64,000 nucleotides of DNA from Strigamia acuminata (Eukaryota; Arthropoda; Chilopoda; Geophilomorpha; Linotaeniidae). Below are positions 54,847-64,000 of the stretch, in pieces. Each line of letters begins with the position of its first letter. The stretch's first letter is position 1. The position numbers were made by a program, and so were the translations under genes. The notes below the pieces were generated by a model. That model did not search any database, was not told the DNA's origin, and saw only the letters and a list, made by a program, of their open reading frames with translations. Where the stretch lies: assembly GCA_949358305.1 (NCBI GenBank), contig OX442319.1, positions 14,568,001 to 14,632,000 on the forward strand, written 5' to 3'.

Positions 54847-56989
54847 TTACACTCGGATGAAACTTCTGGCCTTGTCCCGAATCTGCTGGAGTGTGTAACG
54901 CCTCTTTATTTCTGCTAACTCGGGAATTGTGTTTAGTGCTTCTCGTAGTAAGTCTGTGGCCACATTCCCATCACGGCCTCTAAAACGGTGTAGGTGTTTT
55001 CGAATGATTTTTCGATGAGGAGGTGTGAATGATTCGCGTGGACCAATCTTTGGCTGCGGATCTGAAGGTGTGTCCGGTACTCTTCGTTGTCTCCTTTGAA
55101 CCGCTGGCAACGGTGGACGGGGATCATGGAGTGATGCCGCCAACACGCTGGTCCAGTCCATCCCTTCGGGAAAGCCTGGGATGGTGGCTGTTTGCACAGT
55201 TGAGGGACCTGACACAAACAAGCAAATGAGTGAAGGTAGCATCAAGGCGTTGTAATCAGACACATACCAGCCTGACCTGTTTCCTGAGAGATGCACTGCA
55301 GTTGGTCTGTTTCCTGGGGGATGCACTGCAGTTGGCCTGTTGTGGATGCTGGATTCACTGTTGGCACATGAGGCATCTGATTGTTTGCTGCAGTTGGCAT
55401 GGGACTGGTGGTGAGAACTTCTGTGGCATTCTGCACGGAAGGCTGCAACGGCACGTCGCTTTCTCCCCTCTCTTCCAATTGGCTGTCGCTTGTATCTGGA
55501 AAAAAGGTTGAAGTGTTAATGTTTGTTTGTGTTTGTTGGATGTAATGTCTGCTACCTGAGTCGTTGTCGTCCACTGCACCCTCCGTCCCCATTATGTCAG
55601 CGATCCTCGTGACAGTCCTCACGGCCTTCTTTGCGGACCCGGCCACACGATAGTGTCGTTCCGCCGTGGCCAAAGTGTGGCCCATTAATTGGGCTAGGTC
55701 CGGCGCTAGGTCGTGGTGGCCCGAGTGCACCTCGGAGACGATTCCCTTGCGCACAATTGTGGCCGTCACGCGCCTAAGGCCGGCGCGTTGCCATGCGTTG
55801 CCCACGCAGCTGGCCGCGGTCGTGCGCGACATCTTCTTGCCCTGTGCTGAAACAAACAGCGGCATTGTTTCGTCTCGAGCCAGGGACCGTGAGGTGAAAC
55901 AGGGACGGCGAAAGTTGGTGACGTATGCGGAAATCCGCTTTTCGAGTCGACCAGCCGCCACAACTTCAGCGCCACCTATGATGGCAATGTTTTTCACCTC
56001 ATGGACTGTAATTACAGCCTGTCCGTCTACCTTTTGGCGGCGATTCCACTCGCCCAGAGTCATCTGTGTGGCGTTACCTTGCCGCGCGCCATTTAACATC
56101 AACAGCTCGGACACCAGGACGTCTCTGACGTGCGTGGCCATTTTGCCGTCCCACTCATCCTTTCGCATTCGTGGGCCGTCGAGCGATCTGTGGATTCCCT
56201 TGACGTGCTCCGAAGCAAAAAACTGCCTCATTGTGTCGGGTGTGGGGGCGCGGAGCGAGTCCCGTTGCGCCACCTCTTTTATGCGCCGATTGGTGTCTTT
56301 TTTGATGTTTCTCAACCACACGGAGACCATGTAGTCGAGAGACAAAGCCAAATCCCAGGCCTGGTTTTCTTCCCAGCCCGACACTTGGGCAAACTTCATA
56401 AAATTAAAATAAAGGCGTATCGACGAGACTTGGCTCAGCACGGTCCCTGGCGCATACTTTTTGCGTGAGCGTACGAACCAGGCCTCGGCCCCTTGAAGCA
56501 TTGATTTTTTGCCGCACAGGGATCCGATGAAACGCTGCGTCTGCTGGACGTGTTGACGAGTTGTCCGGGCACCCTTGTTATGTCCGGCCGGATTGCTCAG
56601 CCACTTTTGAAAATTTTCAATGGCCGTGCGATTTTGCCTGTGGTCCAGGAACTTAATCATTTCCGTCGGCAAGTCTGGCGCTTCATACTGACTGCCGCTT
56701 TCACTCATGCTGTCGTCAGTGTCGTTGCAGTCGCTTTGATCCTGTTTTCTGCTCGGGTTTTTGTCTTTGTCTGTTTGTTTCGGCGCGTTGTCTTCGTTTG
56801 ATGTGGCATGGGACAAATTTCCTGCTGGGTGTGCAAAACAATTTTTTTTGGGGCCCCATGGTGAGGTTAGTATTAGTATAGGTTAGTAACTTGTTTTACC
56901 CTGCAGCTGGCCAATCAGTTGTTCGTTTGTTGTGTCTCCTTCTTCTCCACTGGGTGAAGGTCTTGACGGTGAGGAATGAGAAGCGTATT
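54847..56989 (-). CDS. Eukaryotic tyrosine recombinase with C-terminal helical domain (Crypton-like), spliced
   Basis: Three - strand exons join in phase: 56989-56900 (EYASHSSPSRPSPSGEEGD..), 56821-55268 and 55208-54847 (stop). Numbering from the Met at 56816, the large exon has an acidic/Ser-rich start, a SAM-like N-terminal core domain (about 70-180) and a catalytic domain (about 185-395): Arg245 in NGARQGN, Lys275 in HEVKN, Arg356 in TIVRKG, His380 in LMGHT and nucleophile candidate Tyr389 in ERHYRV. Box II has Thr where many recombinases have His. A Gln/Thr-rich linker leads to the last exon, with PQPKIGPRESFTP, HLHRF and YTLQQIRDKAR, a small helical, probably DNA-binding domain. The frame is intact, so it may be active or domesticated. 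The first exon(s) upstream are unknown. Crypton assignment is inferred from YR type and introns. Confidence 0.75.
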
Positions 56990-57096
56990 CTGCCCGGAAA
57001 AAAAAACAAATATTTATTTTCCAGGAAAAAACAAACTTTAGACACTCCTCACAGACAGACAGACCAAAAAATAGCACTTTTTTTTTTTTTTTTCTG

Positions 57097-57955
57097 TAGG
57101 CGCGCCATAAGTATAGAATAATCAGTTTTTTAAAAATATTTCTTTTTGCGCTTCATCTGGAATGAAACCAATTTTTTAATATATGTATTTAGGCTTTAGT
57201 ATTCATTTCAAATTAACAGTTTTGTGGGGAAATAAATTTGACAGTGATTTTACACAAAAATGGGGCTGACATAAATATAGAATATTTTAGGTTTGATGCA
57301 AAAAAGATGGATAAAATTAATATCACAAAACATGCCTTTGTCTGATTAGTGACTTAAAATAATGAATATTTGCATTTCGGACTGTTTGTTTATGTTAAGA
57401 AATGGTTTAGTTGGGCCTTAAAAATTCATTTTTGACCGTTTGCACTTTAAAACATGGTTTTTTACGCTCAGAAATGTAAGGTTTGTAAGAAAATAAAATT
57501 AGCAGTGTTTTTACATAAGTATAGAATATTTTAGGTTAGGTGAAAAATGAAAAATGAATGAAATTAATATCACATAACATGCCTTTGTCTGATTAGTGTC
57601 TTCAATTGCCATATTTCAGCGATTTCTACAATGGTTACAAGTTTTGCACAAGGGATTGCTTCAAAACAAAATGGCCGAAAATTGATGGCATAATCAAACA
57701 AAGGCATGTTGTGTGATATTAATTTTATCCTTTTTTTGCATCAAACCTAAAATATTCTATGCTTAAGTCACCCCCATTTTTATGTTAAATAAGTACCAAA
57801 TTTTTTTTTCTCCAAAACTTCTAATCCCATTTATTGAAAATGAATTCTAATGTCAAAATACATTTATTTAAAAAATGGTTGGATTCCAGAAGAAACGCCA
57901 AAAGAAATAATTCCCCAAAACTAATTATTCTATACTTCTGCGTGCACCTTACTTA
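57097..57955. mobile_element. Non-autonomous Tc1/mariner-like element with long inverted repeats
   Basis: The left end has CATAAGTATAGAATAATCAG followed by CTTCATCTGGAATGAAACCA; the right end carries the complement (..TTGGATTCCAGAAG.. and AATTATTCTATACTTCTG). Inner sequences also mirror: 57256-57348 against 57702-57783 (TAGAATATTTTAGGTTTGAT). A third partial copy is at 57505-57596. No transposase frame. It sits upstream (5') of the recombinase gene. Confidence 0.6.
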
Positions 57956-58128
57956 TTTGAAAAACATTTATTCATTCTTTCATGTAGTTGACACCAGGTT
58001 GGAGAAAGAAAACACTAATTCTGTCCTGACACATAAGCAGGGTATTGTGATATGGACACATGTTTGTTTGGTTCCAAACTCCCTTGTCTATTGTTGGCGG
58101 CTAATACACATTTCAGCCCTTTTCTTAA

Positions 58129-58435
58129 TTAATTAATACTCCCATTTCTTTTTTTTCGACCTGGTAGCTTTTTGCTGCTGTTTTTGTCTTTGTCTGTTTG
58201 TTTTGTCACAGTGTTTTCATTTGATGTGGCGTCGGACAGATTTTCGTTTCCTGCTGGGTAAACAAAACAATTTTTTTGGGCCCCTGTGGTGAGGTTATTC
58301 GGCTGAATACATAATAAAGGGAAGAAAAAAAAATATTCATTTTCCAAGAAGAAACACACCCAAAACACTCTCCACACAGAGAACCGCCGAAGCAGACAGA
58401 CAGATAGCACTTTCTTTTTCTTTTTTGTCCACACA
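58129..58435 (-). pseudogene. Duplicated fragment of the recombinase gene's N-terminal exon and upstream intron
   Basis: On the - strand TACCCAGCAG is followed by a frame reading NENLSDATSNENTVTKQTDK then DKNSSKK and a stop after about 40 codons; the recombinase exon starts NLSHATSNEDNAPKQTDK then DKNPSRK. The intron-side sequence (TTCATTTTCCAAGAAGAAAC, CAGACAGACAGATAGCACTT) also matches 56990-57080. The catalytic part is missing, so this is a truncated tandem copy. Confidence 0.6.
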
Positions 58436-60006
58436 AAAATTAAACCAACAGATTTAATGTTTACTTATTTGCAAAACATTTAAAAGATCCTAGTCGTGGT
58501 GTCATTCTTCCATGTAGTTGACACCAGAGAGAAAGAAAACACTAATTTTGTTCTGACAGATAGGCAGCTGTTTGGGTATTGCTGCAGGCTTAGGTGTGAA
58601 CACATATTTGTTAGGTTTGGTGGGAAACACATACAACCAACCATGCCTTTTACTATTTGCTGGGGGAATAATTAATTAATACTTCCATTTAAATTTTTTC
58701 TTGTACTTGGTCACTTTTTTTTAATATCAAATTTATCCTTTCCGTTTCCACTTTTAAAATGGCTGTGAAATGTACTAATTTTTTACCCTGTTTGTTGGTA
58801 TGAAATATGTGAAAGGAAAATACATTTACGAGTGAAAACAGGTGCTGTTTAACCACTTAATGCTGATCCATTTTTTTTTTTTTTTTTTGGACACAAAAAT
58901 TGCACCAACAGATTTGAAAAACATTTAAAGGACCCTGGTCGTGCTGGTTCACACCGCAGCTTGCTACTAATTATTGACACTGATTTCACTCATTTATCTG
59001 TTCCTACACAGCTTGTCTTACCTTTTAGGTGTGTTTCCACATAAGCAGCCATGAGAAGGTCTATGGTGTTGGGTAGTTGGTGTTTGGTGTTCATCTGAGG
59101 GTTTATTAGCTCTAGTGACTAGTGCTAGCAGCTCATTGGCAGCTAGGATTTATTGCTCTTCTCCCTCTTTTCTTGCTTAGGAGTGTTGTTTTGACATATG
59201 ATTGTTTGGTAGGAAAGGCTATTTTGGGAATGTGAAATATTGGAGGGTTTTTTTTTTATTTTTTTATATTTTCTGTCTTTTCTTCTAATTAAAGTTCAGG
59301 TGTTTTTAAACCTCTACGTTATGTTTGGGGGTTCAGATATTTTCTTTTCTTTTTGCATTACAGAGAGAAGTGCCATCTAGTAACAAAAATACATCCAACC
59401 TGTAACAGAGCCATCTGACTGTTAAATGTACACTCAAGATAAAATACTTTTTTTACATTTCAAATATTTCTTCTTTTCTTCTCAGTTTGGTGGTGTGGGA
59501 GGAGGTAAAAAAGAGTTTATCCCGGCTTCTCATGACCCGAAATAAAGTTAATAAGGCAATTAAACTGGTGCGGGATACCGACATGCGCCTGCCATGTTTT
59601 AATAACTGAACATAAGCGAAATGAAACATGTTTCGAGGCTGAATTGCACTCGAATATAACCATAGGATAAATCAATGGTTTATTACCTTGATTTATCCTT
59701 TACAAAAGAAAAAAGCACCGGCAAATATAATTGATAGCATAATGGAAAATGTAAAACAACACAAGCTCTTTCGAGCAGACGACACGTGCTAATATGAATA
59801 AACGATACAAGCAAGTGGATAACATTCACAATCAGTTGATCACAATATCGGTCTATTAAACATTAGCACGCTTTTCGCACATATCCTGAAGTGTGCAATA
59901 AATAAATCACGCGAACGATATGACGACAAACAATCAAACACTTCAAACTTGACTCAAACCCAAAAGGTGATATGGCACGTTCGGCTGTCGGTAATCCTCC
60001 GTCTTA
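58436..60006. other. AT-rich spacer with tandem diverged copies of recombinase upstream sequence
   Basis: GTAGTTGACACCAG..GAGAAAGAAAACACTAATT occurs at 57986 and 58513; ACAAAAATT..CACCAACAGATTT near 58433 and 58894. This is residue of repeated duplication. No gene is seen between 58.9 and 60.0 kb. Confidence 0.45.
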
Positions 60007-60288
60007 TCAAAATACGCCCTCTGAGCTGGATGTCGGTGAGGCCGGTGGTGGAGATGATGCCAACGGGAATTGCTCGTCCAGCTCAGCGAGCCGGGCATCC
60101 CACCACTCCACCAGCGGAATGGATGGAGATGAAAATGGTGGCTGAAAAACCAGCGCTTCCAGATCAGGAGATAAAAGAGGCGACGAGCCAAGGGGCGACG
60201 GCGACGAGCCAAGGGACGACGGCGACAAGCCTTCCTTATCCCCCTCCAGGATGTGGAGGATTTCCTCCTCGTGGTACATATCATCCTG
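60007..60288 (-). CDS. Candidate terminal exon, acidic and Ser/Pro-rich, unknown
   Basis: A CGAAATTTCAG acceptor on the - strand is followed by DDMYHEEEILHILEGDKEG, then repeats of SSPSPLGSSP, a segment LVEWWDARLAELDEQFPL and a stop. The exon opens much like copy A at 52828 (EDIMEQM after TTATTTCAG), hinting at a shared ancestor, but the SFTP/QIRD domain is absent. Function unknown. Confidence 0.35.
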   Translation of the reverse strand, partial: QDDMYHEEEILHILEGDKEGLSPSSLGSSPSPLGSSPLLSPDLEALVFQPPFSSPSIPLVEWWDARLAELDEQFPLASSPPPASPTSSSEGVF

Positions 60289-60360
60289 AAATTTCGTTTA
60301 CAGATATTGAATAGGAATGCCTGTGTTTAATCCAAACACACTTTTCCACCCACCTCTTCC

Positions 60361-60705
60361 TCATCTTCTTCGTCCTTCTTCCGAAGTTTGAAGTATAATT
60401 CTTTCTGTTTTTGAAAAAAGAAATGCATGTTCTTGTAGAGAAGTTGTGGAGAACTTGTGGAAAATTAGTACCACTGGTTTGTCCTTTTGTCTTTCTTGCT
60501 CCTCCTTTTGGACAAATTCTTCTGCCTTTTCTTGTTCTTCCTCTTGGTCCAATTCAGCTACCTCTTCCCTGTAATGTCTTTTCTCTGGTTTCAGCAGAAT
60601 GAAGGCGAATTCCTGTAAGGTTTGGTGCAATCTCTGGCGTCCCTTTATGTTACTGTTCAGCTGCACTGTACTGAACTCAACAGTGTATTTTGGTTTCTGT
60701 AATTA
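60361..60705 (-). CDS. Candidate exon encoding Glu/Lys-rich coiled coil
   Basis: After an ATAATTACAG acceptor the - strand reads KPKYTVEFSTVQLNSNIKGR, then RQRLHQTLQEFAFILLKPEK and a charged helix AELDQEEEQEKAEEFVQKEE before losing character. Possibly part of the same gene as the exon at 60.0-60.3 kb (240 bp or less apart). No known family recognised. Confidence 0.3.
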
Positions 60706-61333
60706 TATTCACATTTTATTTCAAACAAAGTTTTATGAAAATTCCAGCACTCACAAATTTAAATTTTATCTGTAGTTACATGACATCACTTCACAACCTA
60801 TCACATCACTTCCTGTTATATTTTTAATTTTTGTACTACACACTCATAAAACATAAATACAAAAATTTTGAATTTCAATTTCTGAAGACCTTTCATGAAA
60901 ACAGGTAGCTCACCTGTGTACATGTTTTTAAGTAGTTACACAATTCTTATTCAAACCATAAAATTTGGTGTTTTCCTAACTAAGATTGATAACAAATATT
61001 ATTTAGATGCTTTATTAATTAATTTCTTCTTTCTTGTCCAATCACTTCATCTTGGAATTGATGCTGGAAATGACCTCTGGTGCCAGTTGGTCATACTTTT
61101 TTAAATTTTCTACCTCACTTCTGCCAGCAAGGCATAGAAATTTTAAATCCAACTGCAAATAATAACATCCCAACAATGCGTACTTCTTTCTATCACTTGG
61201 AGAGTATTATATGCTACATTTTGGAATTGATTACATATCAGGTGATCAATGATGTAAAATAGAGTTAAAATTCTCACACTCAAAATTTAAACTTAAAACA
61301 CACTTAAACTAAAATTGTAAAAACACAAATATT

Positions 61334-61462
61334 TTAATTTTTGGATGCAGCTAGTAATGTTGGCACAGCAACCTTTTTGGCAACTTCCTCCTCTTCCATC
61401 TTCTTCTCCTCCTCCTTCTGTTGCTTTCTTAAATTTTTGTAATATGTCATGAGCGGCATCTT
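61334..61462 (-). CDS. Candidate short C-terminal exon, Lys/Glu-rich
   Basis: Following CAACTTTCCAAG the - strand reads KMPLMTYYKNLRKQQKEEEK, then KMEEEEVAKKVAVPTLLAAS, KN and a stop. An overlapping frame (FGKQTKRFGQLLFPHV..) covers 61463-61602. Composition is protein-like, but the choice of frame is uncertain and there is no recognised family. Confidence 0.25.
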   Translation of the reverse strand, partial: KMPLMTYYKNLRKQQKEEEKKMEEEEVAKKVAVPTLLAASKN

Positions 61463-61937
61463 CTTGGAAAGTTGAAACAGTGTTGTTGTGTTTATTGTCT
61501 GTGTTTTTGTTTGTTACATGAGGGAATAATAGTTGGCCAAATCGTTTTGTTTGTTTTCCAAATTGCAATACCATATCCACAGACATATTTATGGCACCTA
61601 ATGCTGCATTTTATGGGCATTTTTTTTGGGGGGGGGCGGGACTAAACTTATCTTTGTGTCTTTCCCTGAAGAGCACCCATTTTTGGAATTTGCCAAACAG
61701 ATCTAATGCCTGTCTGCTGTGTCTATTTTGGCTTGCACGTAAGAAACTGTTCTAATGACTGTTCATTGTAACTGTTTCTCTCCACAGGTGATGGCCAGCA
61801 ACCATTAGTTCTGTTAGCAAATGGTGGTGTGATTCATTAGATCACCAAAGAAATGTTAGCAAAGAAGAACAGTACTGTGGATCTGTTGTTAGGACCGGAT
61901 CTAAAATGGCCAATTATTTGTTAGCTCCAAAGTTAGC

Positions 61938-62002
61938 ATTAGTTAGGTTAGGTTAGGTTTAGGTTAGGTTAGGTTAGGTTAGGTTAGGTTAGGTTAGGTT
62001 TT
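61938..62002. repeat. Second interstitial (TTAGG)n tract
   Basis: About twelve GGTTA units with one TTTAGG variant, followed by poly-T. Same orientation as the tract at 39.54 kb. Confidence 0.9.
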
Positions 62003-62697
62003 TTTTTTTTTTTTCTGTTTTTTTTGGAGATCAATCTTGTACGTGACTGAGTCCAAAATTTAGATTCGATCCAAAAACATACTTTTGCGCAATTTTAGTC
62101 ATTTCCGATGTTTTTTCTAGACAAAAATGTCATTTTTGATGTTTTTTGGCCACGATTTAATCATTTTAGTCGTTCTTATGCACGAATATGTCATTTTCAG
62201 TGTTTCTTTCTGCACGATTTTAGTTATCTTAGATGTATTTTTTACGCCATTGTCATTTTTGATGATTTTTTCAAGATTTTAGTAATTTCAGATGTTTTTG
62301 GCATAAAAAGACCAATTTTTAGGAAGAATAAATTTTATTTGGGTTAATTTGTTATTTGTAAATTTTTAAACAACGCTGTTTCTGAGAGAAACTGTTTTTT
62401 CTCGTTATATAGTAAAAAAAAAGAAACGTTTTGTTGACGAATTGTCACATTTGTAGCTGTCACGTGTGAAACGAAATACAATAGAAAACGTTACAACGAC
62501 GTTATGAGTCGTTACGACTCGTGACGTAAAGTGTACTTTTTCTTTTTGCAATATCGTTTACAATCCTGTGAAGAAATCTCGGTTTAACAAGACCGAGATT
62601 TCCTAAAAGAAAGGAAGCCTGAGATGCCGAGACGAGCGAGACTTGAAAGTATAGTGAAAATAATGGTTTCTAATATGATTTGGTTTTAAAACATTTC

Positions 62698-64000
62698 TTA
62701 TTCATTGCACGATAAAATGCACATTTTTTTTAGAAGGCCCCTCGCCTTATCTCGGATCTGCTTGGCCCTATAACCATCCTTTATGTCTTTTAGGTCGGGA
62801 ATTTCTTCCAGCGCTTGATGCATCAAATCGGACACAAACTTTCCATTATTGTCTACAAATCGGTGCAGGTGCTCCTGGATTAGTTTGGCATGCTGCGGTG
62901 TAAATGACGTACGGGCACCGATCTTGGGTTGGGGATTCGCAGGTGGCTTGACCACCCTACGATTACTTTGTGCCGCAGCACGCAAAACCAATCCTGGTTG
63001 TTGGCGGACACCAAGCGATGCTGCGAACACGCCATTCCAGTTCATCCCAAGGGGAGGGGCTGGGATGGCAACGGTTGGCAGAAGCGGAATGGGCACTGTT
63101 TGAAACAGACAACAAAGTAATTAATAAATGTGTGTGTGTGTTTTTATTCCGTCTGAGGACATACCAGTTTGCTCACCAGATGTGGGAATGATGGACCGGT
63201 CCCTAGTATCCGGAATGGACATGGATGCTGTGAGCAATAGGTGAGCGGGTTTCACCAAGAGTTGTTCACCGAGTCTGCGATTTGTTGTTTTTTGGTGTCT
63301 GGTCGGCGATTCGTTGAACACCTCTGTTTCGAACCGCTCCTGGCCTGACCGGACGTCTGCATTAATTGTCAGAATTAAACAATGAATAATTATTAGAATA
63401 TCTCTTTCAGAATACATACTCGTCCCTTCAGGCTCTGAAGCAAGGGACGAACGAGCCTCTCGTGTTTGTGCCAATGACCCAAAGGCTTCCGTACTGCTTG
63501 GACTGAGTGGTGCGGCGCCAAGCGACACAGATGGCAGCGATTGTCGCCGGGTTGGCAATTGCGAACGGGAGCCAATGGATGCCTCCACCGCCTCCTGCAT
63601 TTGTGACAATGACATTAAACCCTCCGGACAGTACGACCATCTGGACAACCTGGGGGAACTGAGTGGTGCGGCACCGAGCGACGCCGACGGTGATGCTCGC
63701 CTGCGAGAGGGCGGTTGCGAATGGGATGCGCTGCGTTCGGGCGATGCGTCGGAAGTGGTGGACTGGTGCCGATCACCTTCCACTGTTTTGTACAATTTGA
63801 TTAATCATTACTGCTTTATTGTTATTATTTTTTTTTATGCATACCGGACGCTGCACTTTGGCGCGCTGAGGTAGATGGCCCCGCCTGACGAGTGCGTTTG
63901 ACGGTTTGCGACGTGGACGCTGGTACTCGTCTGCGAGAGAGCGGTTGCGAATGGGATGCGCTGCGTTCGGGCGATGCGTCGGAAGTGGTGGACTGGTGTC
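62698..64000 (-). CDS. Second gene with the recombinase-associated C-terminal domain, 3' part (runs off window)
   Basis: Four - strand exons join in phase: >64000-63845, 63782-63420, 63356-63165, 63095-62698 (stop). The first three are Ser/Pro/Arg-rich and disordered, with HQSTTSDASPERSASHSQP present in both of the first two exons and LGAAPLS twice in the second. The last exon has GMNWNGVFAASL, PQPKIGARTSFTP, HLHRF, EEIPDLKDIK and QIRDKARGLL, closely matching the last exon of the recombinase at 54.8 kb. Whether it also encodes a recombinase core cannot be seen; that part would lie beyond 64000. Product unknown. Confidence 0.55.

Larger units (their letters stand above)
60706..62697. other. 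AT-rich region apart from the short exon above; poly-G and TTAGG tracts
   Basis: Includes a poly-G run near 61630, remnants of the 121-bp-type sequence near 61800-61860 (GGTGTGATTCATTAGATCACC) and the TTAGG tract. 62090-62330 repeats TCATTTTTGATGTTTTT-like words. No gene supported. Confidence 0.45.

Noticed and set aside
55666-56334. 222-codon + strand open frame within the recombinase locus
   Set aside because: Antisense shadow of the catalytic exon; no homology and no splice context.

Overview
The window is eukaryotic: coding regions are split into many short exons by small GT-AG introns, there are dispersed MITEs, and about a fifth of the length is satellite DNA. Interstitial (TTAGG)n tracts at 39.54-39.64 kb and 61.94-62.00 kb match the common arthropod telomere repeat, so an arthropod is the best guess. 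The species cannot be named from the sequence.

Region 1 (1-17.5 kb, + strand) is one large conserved gene, the ortholog of WDFY3/ALFY (Drosophila blue cheese, bchs). I can follow 49 exons in phase from position 60 to the stop at 17457, about 3,320 codons; the 5' end lies upstream of the window. It carries the armadillo-like N-terminal half, a ConA-like insert, PH-BEACH, WD40 repeats, a candidate LC3-interacting motif and a C-terminal FYVE finger. Introns hold MITEs (including a PIF/Harbinger-type element with a TTA duplication) and a perfect 53-bp-arm hairpin.

Region 2 (17.5-21.4 kb) holds a small convergent candidate gene on the - strand, a glycine-rich exon remnant and a truncated POLR3E (RPC5)-like gene that is probably broken.

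Region 3 (22-39.7 kb) is a satellite domain: a 565-bp array, a 222-bp array, several 15-30-bp minisatellites, a 30-copy 280-bp satellite, and TTAGG. The 280-bp unit is two ~140-bp halves in opposite orientation, and its variants form a higher-order repeat of about 3.36 kb. The same minisatellite families recur on both sides of it.

Region 4 (39.7-50 kb, + strand) contains decayed gene pieces that keep introns: fragments resembling DTL/CDT2, PAIP1, BRWD/PHIP and possibly a cysteine-rich ELAPOR-like exon, mixed with foldback elements and simple repeats.

Region 5 (50-64 kb, mainly - strand) is the most novel part. A spliced gene encodes an intact-looking eukaryotic tyrosine recombinase joined to a small C-terminal helical domain. 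The same domain occurs again in terminal exons at 52.4 kb and 62.7 kb, and a duplicated fragment of the recombinase gene's N-terminal exon lies at 58.2 kb. This looks like a local cluster of a recombinase-derived (Crypton-like) element or gene family.
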